Shown here piece after piece: positions 53,201 through 61,476 of a DNA stretch of 64,000 nt. The stretch is taken from the NCBI GenBank assembly GCA_020161535.1, contig JAIUNW010000008.1, positions 173,342-237,341 on the forward strand, given 5' to 3'. Origin of the DNA: Bacteroidota bacterium. Lineage in GTDB: Bacteria; Bacteroidota; Bacteroidia; Chitinophagales; Chitinophagaceae. Every line of letters starts with the position of its first letter. Position 1 is the first letter of the stretch. The notes below the pieces were generated by a model. The model ran no database searches. It saw nothing but the letters and a program-made list of their open reading frames with translations, and was not told where the DNA came from. The position numbers and the translations under genes were made by a program.

Positions 53201-53385
53201 ATGTGAAAGGCATCACGGCCAGCGTACAAGGAAGAAACCTGTTTGTTTGGTTGTCTAAATACAACTACTATACTGACCCTGAATACAGCGATAGTGGCAA
53301 TGATAGCAACGGTATCGGTTTAACCGGTCTGTCGCAAACACCGCCATCACGTTTTATGGGCGCAACATTATCTGTAACCTTCTAA
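50236..53385 (+). CDS. SusC/RagA family TonB-dependent outer membrane transporter
   Basis: 1049 residues. Signal peptide (residues 5-24), then a carboxypeptidase-regulatory-like domain (KTVTGTVTDDKGQPIPFATIKA, about 25-100), a plug beginning at EEVIVTAGGIKTQKREIGTA, and a large beta-barrel ending in F (MGATLSVTF), as in SusC/RagA proteins. With its SusD partner it forms a lidded nutrient importer in the outer membrane. No glycosidase is beside it, so the substrate cannot be called. Codon usage is even and strongly translated-looking with many N, Y, G codons. Alternative starts are ATG 50242 and 50245-region, all within the leader. Confidence 0.95.
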   Translation: MMHMRKLLPMLGMALLCCALAFGQTKTVTGTVTDDKGQPIPFATIKARGGKEATTADAQGKFKISVNNEKMLVITSAGFATKEVAIEGDAPLTISLAGSVMEEVIVTAGGIKTQKREIGTATTVIKGDNITQGKSVNVAGGLQGKVAGLMINNTSGGVNPNFRLVLRGQRSITGNNQALVVLDNIIVPTSVLGNLNPEDVEDVTVLNGAGAAALYGSQASNGAVIITTKKGKRGAATVRLSNTTTLEQVAFYPKVQKSFGSGGSSYGYDENGNPMFATIENQSYGPRYDGTLRELGEPLEDGSQDSAYYQYTDERKKFWKLGLTNQTDLSVSAGDEVSTFYLSGQFVKANGTTPGDDYNRTNLRLNGTRKVGKYLNVTYATSYTQNRYDITTQTASMYNNLLNIPSWIPITSFENWRTDKFANPNGFYNPWYQNPYFSAANYRSKQRNDYLTANVELKFSPIAGLDLVARQGIATRNLSNKNTVGAFDFTQYAEDISGSKSDIPASVSDGSGYTTQLITDLFAQYRTKFSKDFSLNLIGGFQYRQDQAKSVGVSATGLVIPNFYNVGAGVGTPGAAESNYMARQSGLYGDIRLGYKGYLFLHATGRNDWVSILSPENRSFFYPSVDLSFVASEAIDAIKNSNTISYLKLRAGWSKVGQVNLGNSGDFGAYYLLPTYSQASGFPYGSQAGYTAGNGLVANNLSPEITKGYEFGFDLNLLNDRIVSTATYYSTKTDNQTVNTYISNTTGYTRLLLNTGQTQSSGLEFTLHGTPVRSRNWEVTVGGNLTLLDNKVNSISSSLPNLPIAQYGDNAGSYAVAGQAFPVIMGYDYLRDPEGHVIVDRTTGAPQKDPNIKILGAAVPKHRLGLDGTVKFKNFQLSFLFEYRGGYKVYNSGGSTYDWAGVSYRTGVFDRNRFVFPNSVYEDPNKPGSYIKNTNITVVDGNGNAGFWSDDDLNMSVTSNYVTSGDFWKLREVSLSYTVPASVVKRLKYVKGITASVQGRNLFVWLSKYNYYTDPEYSDSGNDSNGIGLTGLSQTPPSRFMGATLSVTF

Positions 53386-53462
53386 TAACTGAAGTTTTAT
53401 CACGGAAACATTGCTGGGACAGTGAAGAAGAAACAATGTTATCCTACCACAAAACAATTAAG

Positions 53463-55049
53463 ATGAAAAAGATTTCAATTGCTTTTTTTGCCGGGGCGGT
53501 TATGCTGGCCTCGTCATGTACCAAAAAGCTGGATATTAACGATAACCCCAACCAGTCTACCAGTGCAACGCCGCAGGTAATGTTACCCCAGGCCGTTGCT
53601 GCTACTGCTTCTGTATTGAATGCATATAATTCTTACGGCGCACAAGTAGGTGGTTATATGGCCAATGCAGGTGGTTATGGCGGCTTTGGTTCAAACGTTA
53701 CCTATAACTGGTCAAGCTCTGACTACAGTGGTCTTTGGGCAAACACTTATGATAACCTGAACGATTACCAGGTTACCATCAACCTGGCTGAAGCAGGTGG
53801 TTCAGAGTTGGGTTACTTTAATGCAGCAGCTCGTATTATGAAAGCCATCGGTTTCCAACTGTTGGTAGATACTTACAACGATGTGCCTTACACCGATGCA
53901 CTGCAAGGCGTGACCAATCTCACCCCCTCATACAATACCGGTACCGATATCTACAAGATGTTGGGTGAAGAATTGGACAAAGCGATCGCGCTGATCAATG
54001 AAACGGCCGCAAATGGCGGTGAAATCAAAGCACTTGGTTCGTCTGATCCGCTTTTCAACGGTGACATGAACAAGTGGAAGCAACTGGCCAACACCATCAA
54101 GCTTCGTCTCATGGTTCGCAGCGCTGGCAAAGTACAGTTCAGTAACACCAGCTTTGATGATGCCGGCTTTTTGTCGACCGATGCGTTGATCAACCCAGGT
54201 TATACCCGTGATAATGGCAAGCAGAACCCCGAGTGGAACTCATGGGCATATACTTATACCGGTTCAACGACCAACCGTGCCTGGATGCCCACAGATTGGA
54301 TGTGGTCGTTCTATTACATGAAAGCCGATGATCCCCGTGGATATGCTGTTTACCTGGCCTTCCCGAATACCGTGAGCAATACATTGGGTTATGAAAGCAG
54401 TAATGTTGCTTCAAGCCCGGCTGGTAGTGCCTGGTTCTCACACGTGAACAAAGATGCTGTTGCCGATGCTGCTTCTTCGGGTAATTCTATCGGCGTGTTG
54501 AAGGGACCCAATGCGGGCTTCCCGGTAATCACCGCTGCAGAAAGTTATTTCCTGCAGGCTGAAGCCGCCCTCACCGGACTGATTGCTGGTGGTGATGCGG
54601 AAGCACTTTTCAATGATGGTATCCTGGCTTCTTACAAGTATCTCTATAGCACGCCCAATGGTGGTGTTTCTTCAGATGCTGCCTGGAACAACCCCGAAGC
54701 AGATTATGATTACTATATCACTGAAAATGCCGGTAACAAACTGGTTGATTTCAGCGCTACTACCACACCTGCTGAGCAACTGGAAGCCATCATTACACAG
54801 AAGTACATTGCGATGAACATGGTGAATTCGCAGGAAGGATATTTCGAATACCTGCGTACCGGTTACCCCACCATTGTTAACGGTTCTCACGATGGCCTGG
54901 AAACATTTGCTTCTTTGCAGTCGGTAAGCACCCGGGCCGATAAATTGCCCGCCCGTATTTTGTACCCAAACTCGGAAAACTCATACAATCCGAACAATGT
55001 TCCCAAGGGCATAGATCCGTTTACATCAAAAATATTCTGGTCTAAATAA
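53463..55049 (+). CDS. SusD/RagB-like nutrient-binding lipoprotein (SusD-like_2 type)
   Basis: 528 residues from ATG 53463 (MKKISIAFFAGAVMLASSC). The lipobox cysteine is C19. The mature protein has helical repeats with TYDNLNDYQVTINLAEAGG, FQLLVDTYNDVPYTDALQG and AESYFLQAEAALTG, which is the text of the SusD-like_2 branch. It caps the SusC transporter at the cell surface. It follows the SusC gene by 77 bases; a 7-bp inverted repeat (AACATTG/CAATGTT) lies in the gap. Confidence 0.93.
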   Translation: MKKISIAFFAGAVMLASSCTKKLDINDNPNQSTSATPQVMLPQAVAATASVLNAYNSYGAQVGGYMANAGGYGGFGSNVTYNWSSSDYSGLWANTYDNLNDYQVTINLAEAGGSELGYFNAAARIMKAIGFQLLVDTYNDVPYTDALQGVTNLTPSYNTGTDIYKMLGEELDKAIALINETAANGGEIKALGSSDPLFNGDMNKWKQLANTIKLRLMVRSAGKVQFSNTSFDDAGFLSTDALINPGYTRDNGKQNPEWNSWAYTYTGSTTNRAWMPTDWMWSFYYMKADDPRGYAVYLAFPNTVSNTLGYESSNVASSPAGSAWFSHVNKDAVADAASSGNSIGVLKGPNAGFPVITAAESYFLQAEAALTGLIAGGDAEALFNDGILASYKYLYSTPNGGVSSDAAWNNPEADYDYYITENAGNKLVDFSATTTPAEQLEAIITQKYIAMNMVNSQEGYFEYLRTGYPTIVNGSHDGLETFASLQSVSTRADKLPARILYPNSENSYNPNNVPKGIDPFTSKIFWSK

Positions 55050-55077
55050 CCGTATCTAACATCTCAAACTAAGTATA

Positions 55078-55965
55078 ATGAAACTTACAATAAAGACAAT
55101 CTGTGCTGCCGGGTTCATACTCTCGCTGAGTAGTTGTTTGAAAGAAGATCCGTATTTCGATCCTGCACAATCGAACAATGTAATTGAGTTTGCCAACACG
55201 GGCGACCTCAACAACGAAACCCTGCCGCGTTTTTACAGCGACCTGGGTACGCTTGCTGCAGGCAGTTCTACTACCATCAATATTAATATCAATACTGCAG
55301 GGCCTAATATGGCCGGCTCCGACATCACGGTGGGGCTGGAACTGGACCAGGCAGCGCTGGACAACTATAATTCGGTAGAAGGAGCTAGCTATGTGATTCC
55401 ACCCGCTTCTGTATTCAGCTTTCCAAGCAGCGTGGTAATCAAGAAAGGTACCAACCGCATCCAGGCGCAAGCAACCATCACCAATTCAGCCGACTTCAGT
55501 TTCGACGACGCGTATGCGCTGCCGATTAAGATTGCATCGGTATCAGATGGTACACCGGTAAGCGCCAACTTTGGTACAGCACTCTATTCTTTTGGTGTTC
55601 GTAATGCCTATGATGGTCATTACAGCATTAAAGGGTATACCCTGCGTGCAGGCGATAATGTGCTGTCGGGCAATTTTACGGGTAAAACGATGGACCTTGA
55701 AACAACCGGTAAAAGCAGTGTTGCTTTCGGTGCAGCCCAGTTCTGGGGCAATGGTTCTGCCGTGGGTATTCCTAATCCGCAATTGACCATCAATGCTGAC
55801 AACAGTGTAACTGTTTTCAACGCAGATGGCGGTGCGAAAAACAACCCCGCTTATAACAGCCGTTATGAGCCAGAAACCAAAACCTTCTACATTTCTTTTT
55901 CCTGGGGGGCTGGCCCGGCTTCGCGTTTAGCCACCGATACGCTAACCTATATTGGTCCGCGGTAA
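55078..55965 (+). CDS. DUF1735-like surface lipoprotein
   Basis: 295 residues. Signal peptide with lipobox L-S-S-C (C20). The following part, SNNVIEFANTGDLN then SDITVGLELDQAALDNYN and Y-V-I-P-P-A-S-V-F-S-F-P, is the DUF1735/BT_3987-type N-terminal domain often found after SusC/SusD pairs. It is probably a surface glycan- or ligand-binding protein, but the ligand is unknown. It lies 28 bases after the SusD-like gene and ends at a terminator. Confidence 0.85.
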   Translation: MKLTIKTICAAGFILSLSSCLKEDPYFDPAQSNNVIEFANTGDLNNETLPRFYSDLGTLAAGSSTTINININTAGPNMAGSDITVGLELDQAALDNYNSVEGASYVIPPASVFSFPSSVVIKKGTNRIQAQATITNSADFSFDDAYALPIKIASVSDGTPVSANFGTALYSFGVRNAYDGHYSIKGYTLRAGDNVLSGNFTGKTMDLETTGKSSVAFGAAQFWGNGSAVGIPNPQLTINADNSVTVFNADGGAKNNPAYNSRYEPETKTFYISFSWGAGPASRLATDTLTYIGPR

Positions 55966-55978
55966 TAATCTTCAAACA

Positions 55979-56008
55979 AATGCCCTCGACTACATCGAGG
56001 GCATTTTT
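55979..56008 (+). terminator. Terminator of the SusC-SusD-DUF1735 operon
   Basis: Perfect 11-bp stem AATGCCCTCGA / TCGAGGGCATT, 5-base loop, then a T-run. It lies 13 bases after the DUF1735 stop. Confidence 0.88.
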
Positions 56009-56029
56009 CTTATCCTAAAAAAATAAACC

Positions 56030-56677
56030 ATGCGCTTTCTATCCTTAGTTGCAATCCTGCTTTGTTTTCAGTTAACCGCCCGGTCACAAAATGAAGGTGG
56101 TGCCGAAAAAGGACTGTTGTTTCCGAAATTTATTACGGGAACGGTTAAGATGAAAACGGGCGAGACAAGCAGTTTGCCGCTGAACTACGACATGATTAAC
56201 CTCGCTATTAATTACCTGGAAAACGGACAGGTGATGACCATTAGCAATCCCGATGATGTAGATACAGTAACCATCAATTCAGCCGCTTTTATTCCGGTAA
56301 ACCAAAAGTTTTATCATGTGTTGTTGCAAGTGAAAATGCCCCTGCTGGCCAGTTATAAAGCGAAAGTGACTCACCTGGTTACCACAGCAGGAAAAGAAGG
56401 GTCGAATAAGGAAGACCAGGATGAAGTGTCTAATACTGTGTCGGATGCCTATGTGAATAAACGTTTCCAGCAAAACAAGGCGTATTCTTTTGGCGCGGAG
56501 TATTGGATCAGGAATGGGCAAGTGATGAATAAGATTTACAACGCAAAGCAACTGGCCCGTTTATTTCCAAAATCATCGGACCAGATTCTGGCCTTTTGTC
56601 GGGATAAAAAAATTGATTTTTCGAAAGAAGAGGACGTGATTTCGGCTTTTAATTTTGCAACCACGGGTGTTAATTAG
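56030..56677 (+). CDS. Hypothetical secreted protein
   Basis: 215 residues. Signal peptide 1-19 (FLSLVAILLCFQLTARSQ). The mature part starts with an acidic-neutral segment (GLLFPKFITGTVKMKTGET), then mixed beta text, and a helical charged C terminus (SSDQILAFCRDKKIDFSKEED). It has one cysteine and no recognised domain. It stands alone after the operon terminator. Confidence 0.7.
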   Translation: MRFLSLVAILLCFQLTARSQNEGGAEKGLLFPKFITGTVKMKTGETSSLPLNYDMINLAINYLENGQVMTISNPDDVDTVTINSAAFIPVNQKFYHVLLQVKMPLLASYKAKVTHLVTTAGKEGSNKEDQDEVSNTVSDAYVNKRFQQNKAYSFGAEYWIRNGQVMNKIYNAKQLARLFPKSSDQILAFCRDKKIDFSKEEDVISAFNFATTGVN

Positions 56678-56716
56678 ATAGAAGGGTTGTAATCCGCTCA
56701 CAAAATATTGTATTGA

Positions 56717-56890
56717 ATGAAGCGCTTCGTTGGATATTTTTTTGCATTGGGTTTGTTTACGATCCTTTCACTGCTGGATATCTTTGTTTTCGAAAGAGCC
56801 GTAGACAGTAGTGCTGTTTTGAAAAACGTTTTTCTAACGGTCGTTTTGAGTTGGCTATTTTTCCGGCTTCGTGTTAAACAGTCGTCCTAA
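56717..56890 (+). CDS. Small two-helix membrane protein (hypothetical)
   Basis: 57 residues, ATG 56717 to TAA 56890. Residues 5-24 and 36-50 are hydrophobic (YFFALGLFTILSLLDIFVF and FLTVVLSWLFF), ending with a basic RLRVKQSS tail. It could sit in the inner membrane as a hairpin. It lies 39 bases after the preceding secreted protein, same strand. No family recognised. Confidence 0.5.
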   Translation: MKRFVGYFFALGLFTILSLLDIFVFERAVDSSAVLKNVFLTVVLSWLFFRLRVKQSS

Positions 56891-57014
56891 AATTTACCCG
56901 GTATTTTCATATCGACGCGGCAAACAGATCTGCATATCATTAGTTACAATTGGCTCTATCAATTAGGGTGATTTCACCCTTGTCTACGCCCGCATATCAT
57001 ACGAGCTTGCAGTT

Positions 57015-57803
57015 ATGATTTGCAGGGCGTATTTTTTTGTTCTTGGTGTATTGCAGCTATGTATGGTAGCCGCACAAGAACCCTATGTATCTGGCAAATT
57101 GAGCAAAGAAATCAGGCAGCCGGCACAATGCTGGATGGCACCTGCTTCCATGTTGCAGGCCGACCAGGCCATGATTGGTATCATTGCTTTGCAGCCCTAT
57201 GGTATTGCAGATGCCCGGCAGATGTATTTTTTTAGTTGCCTGCCATTCGACCATCAGGCTGCCGGTTTTGGGCTCAGTCGCTTTTGGGTAAAAGGCTATG
57301 AAAGCCTGGACCTCTCGCTTACTTACGGCAGAAAACTCTCAGGTGTTTGGTCGCTCGGCGCCGGTATAACCCATCGCTCGGAAAAGTTTTTTGATGGCCT
57401 CCGCTATGGAAGCTGGAAAGCCGTGTTGAATACCCGCCTGCAGCGACCCAAATGGATATTGGGTGTGTATACTTCGGTGAACAAACCAACTAACAATACG
57501 CCCTTTTTACTGTATGCCGATGCAACCGCCGGCATTGATATGGGTAGTTCGATTTACCTCGACTTCAGCCTGCGTTGGGAAACAGAGCATGGCATAGGCA
57601 GTGCCGCATCGTTCCAATATTGTTTCCAAAACAGTTGGCTATTGGCATCTCGCATCAATACCAACCCATTTTCGGTGGCCTACGAAACCGGTTATATTAA
57701 AAACGGCTGGATCATTTTGGTGGCCGGTGTGCAAACACCCGGTATTGGCTGGACGCCGGGAGTGAAGCTGGCGCGCGCCTTCGGCAAAAGAAAATTGTCA
57801 TGA
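57015..57803 (+). CDS. Hypothetical exported beta-barrel-like protein
   Basis: 262 residues. Signal peptide 1-20 (VLGVLQLCMVAAQ). The rest alternates polar and aromatic residues (SLDLSLTYGRKLSGVWSLGAG, IYLDFSLRWETEHGIGS, FSVAYETGYIKNG), the pattern of an outer-membrane beta-barrel of roughly 12 strands. It overlaps the next gene by 4 bases (ATGA), so the two proteins are made together. I cannot place it in a named family. Confidence 0.6.
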   Translation: MICRAYFFVLGVLQLCMVAAQEPYVSGKLSKEIRQPAQCWMAPASMLQADQAMIGIIALQPYGIADARQMYFFSCLPFDHQAAGFGLSRFWVKGYESLDLSLTYGRKLSGVWSLGAGITHRSEKFFDGLRYGSWKAVLNTRLQRPKWILGVYTSVNKPTNNTPFLLYADATAGIDMGSSIYLDFSLRWETEHGIGSAASFQYCFQNSWLLASRINTNPFSVAYETGYIKNGWIILVAGVQTPGIGWTPGVKLARAFGKRKLS

Positions 57804-59839
57804 ATCGCGCGCGGGGTTTTGCAACAGGGGTATTGCTTGCTTTGCTATGCTGCCATGAAATCTTGTATTGCCAGCAGCCTGCCATGTCTGAACAAGCCCT
57901 GGAACAACTCGCCGAATCGTCGGAAGACGATATAGAAAATGATGAAGCCATCCAACAACAACAGTTTCTGCTCACCCAACCGTTGTTTATTAACCAGGCC
58001 ACAGCATCGGATTTAATCGCAACCGGTATTTTCACCGACGACCAGATAAAAAGTTTACTGCTCTACCGGCAATTGTACGGTCCGCTGGAAAGCAAATACG
58101 AATTGCAGGCAGTGCCCGGCTGGGAGATTCCATTGTTGCGAAAAATATGGCCCATGGTGGTTACCGGTCCGGGGCGCGAATGGGAAAAGAAACCGGCCAA
58201 CCTTTTGTTAAAAGGACAGCAGCAATTGTTGCTGCGAACCGGCGCGACCTTACAAAAGGCAAAGGGTTTTTTGGCCGATAGCCTGGGCCAAAGTGCTTTT
58301 GCGGGTTCGGCATTCAAACAATACCTGCGATACACTTATCAGTTTCGCCAGCAGTTGTGGTATGGCATTGCGATCGAAAAAGATGCCGGCGAAAAAGGAG
58401 GCGATTTTAAAAGTTTTCATTTGCTGCTCAAGCGCAACGGTTGGTTGAAGTCCGTTGCAATGGGCGATTATTCGTTAAACATGGGCCAGGGTTTGGTCTG
58501 CTGGCAGGGACTTGCTTTTGGAAAAACCGGTGAAGCGATAGCGGTGTACCGGCAGGGCAGAACCTTGCAATCGTATCGCTCGGCAGGTGAATGGAATTTT
58601 CACCGCGGCCTGGCTTTGGAAACCGGTGGCCGAAACTGGACCCTGTTGGTGTTTGCCTCGCGACGCAAGCGAACAGCTAACTTATTGGCCGATACCACGC
58701 AAAACGCGCCGCTTTTCAGCAGTTTGTCCACCTCGGGGTATCACCGAACCAGTGCCGAACGCGCCGACAAATCGGCCATCACCGAAATAACGACCGGTGC
58801 ACAATGGTTGTATAGCATTCCCCGGTTTCGGTTTGGGGTCACCGTTATGCGCAATCAATTTTCGGCATCTTATTCACCGCGCAATGAACCGTATAATTTG
58901 TTTGCCTGGCGCGGCAGGTCATGGTTGAATGTTAGCCTGCACTATAGTTATACCATCCGCAATATTTTCTTGTTTGGCGAAACCGCCTGGTGCCGAACGG
59001 GCATAGCGGGTGTTTATTCGATGGTAGTGAGTATGCATCGCCGTTTTGAATGGAGCCTGGTGGGGCGTTATTTTCAACCTGGTTATCAGTCGCTCTATGG
59101 AAATGCATTCAGCGAAAACAGCCGACCTTCCAATGAGCAAGGCCTTTACACGGGTTGGAAATGGCAATTGTCGCCCAATTTAACCTGGCAGGGATATGCC
59201 GATTTTTTTCGCTTTCCCTGGTTGAAGTACCGGGTAAGTGCACCCAGTGCGGGTTTTGAATGGAGCCAATCGTTGCTGTATACAAAACGACATCGGTGGG
59301 ATGGGTATATCCGATGGCGGGTGGGCAACAAGGCCATTGACATCACCGACAGCACCATTGCCTTTCCGGTGGCCCAGCAAAGAACCATCCTGCGATTGCA
59401 TGTAATGCGCGAATGGCAGCCGAATTTTTTCAGCAGCCTCCGCATCGAAAAAAATTGGCTGTTGGCGGCAAAGCAACGCAGCGGCGGTTGGTCGGTATTT
59501 GCCGATGCACAATACAGGTGGCAGAAACCGGGCATTCAGTTGGCCGGCCGGCTTCTGTATTTCCAAACCGACGGTTATGACAATCGCATTTATGCGTATG
59601 AAAAAGACCTGTTGTATGCTTTCTCCATACCGGCGGTATATGGCAATGGCTGGCGTTATTACCTGCAATGCCAGGGCAAGGGTGTTTCTTTTCATTTTAT
59701 CAGGAATTGCCGCTTGCAATGGTGGGTGCGCTGGTCGAATACCCACTACAATGGCGGCACTGAAATGGGATCGGGAAACGATCGTATCATGGGCAACAAC
59801 AAGTCAGAATGGCGTGCGCAGTTATTGTTGCTGTGGTAG
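57800..59839 (+). CDS. Outer membrane barrel with N-terminal ComEA-like helix-hairpin-helix
   Basis: 679 residues. Signal peptide 1-24. Residues ~52-115 hold two helix-hairpin-helix-like segments (LFINQATASDLIATG, IKSLLLYRQLYGPLESKYELQAVPG), as in ComEA-type DNA-binding domains. From ~120 to the end the protein is rich in Y/W/F strands (WYGIAIEKDAGEKGG, SLNMGQGLVCW, NLTWQGYADFFRF) and has barrel character. A periplasmic HhH fixed to an outer-membrane barrel is suggestive of DNA handling or peptidoglycan anchoring, but neither is shown. Coupled to the preceding gene by a 4-base overlap. Confidence 0.75.
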   Translation: MNRARGFATGVLLALLCCHEILYCQQPAMSEQALEQLAESSEDDIENDEAIQQQQFLLTQPLFINQATASDLIATGIFTDDQIKSLLLYRQLYGPLESKYELQAVPGWEIPLLRKIWPMVVTGPGREWEKKPANLLLKGQQQLLLRTGATLQKAKGFLADSLGQSAFAGSAFKQYLRYTYQFRQQLWYGIAIEKDAGEKGGDFKSFHLLLKRNGWLKSVAMGDYSLNMGQGLVCWQGLAFGKTGEAIAVYRQGRTLQSYRSAGEWNFHRGLALETGGRNWTLLVFASRRKRTANLLADTTQNAPLFSSLSTSGYHRTSAERADKSAITEITTGAQWLYSIPRFRFGVTVMRNQFSASYSPRNEPYNLFAWRGRSWLNVSLHYSYTIRNIFLFGETAWCRTGIAGVYSMVVSMHRRFEWSLVGRYFQPGYQSLYGNAFSENSRPSNEQGLYTGWKWQLSPNLTWQGYADFFRFPWLKYRVSAPSAGFEWSQSLLYTKRHRWDGYIRWRVGNKAIDITDSTIAFPVAQQRTILRLHVMREWQPNFFSSLRIEKNWLLAAKQRSGGWSVFADAQYRWQKPGIQLAGRLLYFQTDGYDNRIYAYEKDLLYAFSIPAVYGNGWRYYLQCQGKGVSFHFIRNCRLQWWVRWSNTHYNGGTEMGSGNDRIMGNNKSEWRAQLLLLW

Positions 59840-59881
59840 GCCAGCCGGCTAACGATGGTAGGCAATACACCCACGTTCACC

Positions 59882-59889
59882 TATCTTTG
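59882..59889 (+). promoter_or_regulatory. -7 box (TATCTTTG) for the DUF3467 gene
   Basis: Perfect TAnnTTTG box 17 bases before the ATG at 59907. No -33 element at standard spacing. Confidence 0.4.
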
Positions 59890-59906
59890 TTTTTCAATTA
59901 CACCTG

Positions 59907-60215
59907 ATGGAAGCGCCGAACAACAACCAGCTAAATATTGAGATTTCTGAAGAGATGGCAGAAGGTAGTTATGCCAACCTGGCGATAATTACCCATTCTC
60001 ATGCAGAATTCGTGATCGATTTTGTGAATGTTATGCCGGGCACGCCCAAGAGCCGGGTAAAGTCGAGAATCATCCTCACACCCCAACACGCCAAACGGTT
60101 TATGAAGGCCCTCATCGAAAATATCGAGCGATTCGAAGATGCCAACGGTGATATCAAAGACCTGGAAGAAGTACAGATGCCATTGAATTTTGGGGGTCCC
60201 GCGGCCCAGGCCTAG
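59907..60215 (+). CDS. DUF3467 family protein
   Basis: 102 residues. IEISEEMAEGSYANLAIITHSHAEFVIDFV and TPQHAKRFMKALIENIERFE (described in two pieces) fit DUF3467, a small cytoplasmic family found throughout Bacteroidota and some other phyla. Function unknown; in several genomes it lies near RNA polymerase or housekeeping genes. No signal peptide or membrane helix. Convergent with radC. Confidence 0.85.
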   Translation: MEAPNNNQLNIEISEEMAEGSYANLAIITHSHAEFVIDFVNVMPGTPKSRVKSRIILTPQHAKRFMKALIENIERFEDANGDIKDLEEVQMPLNFGGPAAQA

Positions 60216-60316
60216 TGCAATGCGCGACCAGAAGTCGTTGCAAAACGGCCGGCATTAAAGTCATTGTCCTTGCAGCAATGCCGTTCACCTTGCGCCAATA
60301 GCAAAGACCTCCCGGC

Positions 60317-61009
60317 TTAGATCAAGCCTTCGTCTGCAAAACTGAAATAGCCCTCATTGCTGATGATGATATGGTCCACCACTTTGATGTCTAACAACAG
60401 CGCTGCCTCGTGAATTTTCCGGGTCAGTTCTTCATCTGCGCGCGAAGGCCGCAAATTTCCTGAAGGATGATTGTGACTTAATATCATGGAACAGGCATCC
60501 TGTTCGATGGCTTTTTTCATGATGATGCGCGGATCGGCCACGGTGCCCGTAATGCCGCCCACACTCACTATTTCATGGTGCTTGATGCGGTTGGCGCGGT
60601 TCAGGAACAAGACCACAAATACTTCCTGGCGATGATCCTGGTACAATTGCCGCAGATAGCTAGCCACTTCGCGACTACCATGTATTACGGGCACTTCGAG
60701 GTGGGTGGCTGCCTGCCTGCGCCGACCCAGTTCCAGGGCCGCCGCGATGGTAATGGCCTTCACTTTCCCAATCCCTTTTATTTTCATCATTTCGTGCAAA
60801 GAACAACGCCCCAGTTCGTTGAGGTTGTTCTGGCAGGAGAGGAGCAGTTCGCGCCCGAGGTCAACGGCCGATTTCTCGCGCGTGCCGTTTTGCATCAAAA
60901 TGCCCAATAGTTCGGCATCGCTAAGGGCCTGCGGGTTTTTACGAAGTAATTTTTCGCGGGGCCGGTCGTCCATTGCCCATTGTTTAATCGAGTGGTTCTG
61001 CGCTTGCAT
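60317..61009 (-). CDS. radC: RadC family JAMM/MPN protein
   Basis: 230 residues, the normal RadC length. An N-terminal UPF0758 HhH region (ALSDAELLGILMQNGTREKSA and MKIKGIGKVKAITIAAALELGRR) is followed by the JAMM motif H179-N-H181-P-S-G-x-x-x-P-S-x-x-D192. This predicts a zinc-dependent hydrolase-like fold; the true role of RadC is unresolved and the old repair label is doubtful. ATG 61009. Confidence 0.93.
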   Translation of the reverse strand: MQAQNHSIKQWAMDDRPREKLLRKNPQALSDAELLGILMQNGTREKSAVDLGRELLLSCQNNLNELGRCSLHEMMKIKGIGKVKAITIAAALELGRRRQAATHLEVPVIHGSREVASYLRQLYQDHRQEVFVVLFLNRANRIKHHEIVSVGGITGTVADPRIIMKKAIEQDACSMILSHNHPSGNLRPSRADEELTRKIHEAALLLDIKVVDHIIISNEGYFSFADEGLI

Positions 61010-61108
61010 GGAGTAAGATTAAGTATTAGTTTCAGACAATAAAACAGGGTTTTAACCCGTTTTTAGCAAATCCATGTCATCCTTTAGAAAACCGAAAAAT
61101 TCAACGCT

Positions 61109-61324
61109 ATGAACGTCCGTACTTTCAACACCCTTGGTGGTTTCCAATCCATGCTATTCTGCATCGGCATTTACATTGTAGCCCTTTTCTTTTCCATATT
61201 TATTTGTTCAGCCATTTTCAAAGCTGTCAGCAACAGCGGCCGCGCCAGTGCTAAAACGGAGCAGGTCGACAAATCAGTAACAGCAACGCCCACCGTGGCT
61301 TCTGTTTCGCTGGCCACCCGCTGA
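61109..61324 (+). CDS. Small membrane protein (hypothetical)
   Basis: 71 residues. One strong transmembrane helix at about 14-37 (SMLFCIGIYIVALFFSIFIC), then a soluble tail rich in S, A, T and V. It ends just before a terminator. The short hydrophobic design and the terminator support a real gene. No family recognised. Confidence 0.55.
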   Translation: MNVRTFNTLGGFQSMLFCIGIYIVALFFSIFICSAIFKAVSNSGRASAKTEQVDKSVTATPTVASVSLATR

Positions 61325-61366
61325 TAGCCCATTACAATATTTGTTTTACTGTTGATCGAACCCGGT

Positions 61367-61391
61367 AAGGCTGCCACGGCAGCCTTTTTTT
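61367..61391 (+). terminator. Rho-independent terminator after the small membrane protein
   Basis: Stem AAGGCTGCC / GGCAGCCTT with a tiny 2-base loop (likely 4 with fraying), then a run of Ts. Confidence 0.8.
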
Positions 61392-61431
61392 ATTTTCCCC
61401 ACTGCTGGTTTTATTTTGCCCACTGCTGGTT
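61390..61431 (+). repeat. 21-base direct duplication upstream of prs
   Basis: TTATTTTCCCCACTGCTGGTT is repeated immediately with one change (C to G at position 8). It lies between the terminator and the prs promoter region. Confidence 0.75.
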
Positions 61432-61476
61432 TAAGCCCGGTCTTCAATTTATCTTCGCCGCAGCAACACACCAAAT

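Noticed and set aside
60216..60316. Terminator between DUF3467 and radC
   Set aside because: AACGG...CCGTT and GGCATT...AATGCC can pair only partly and no T-run follows.
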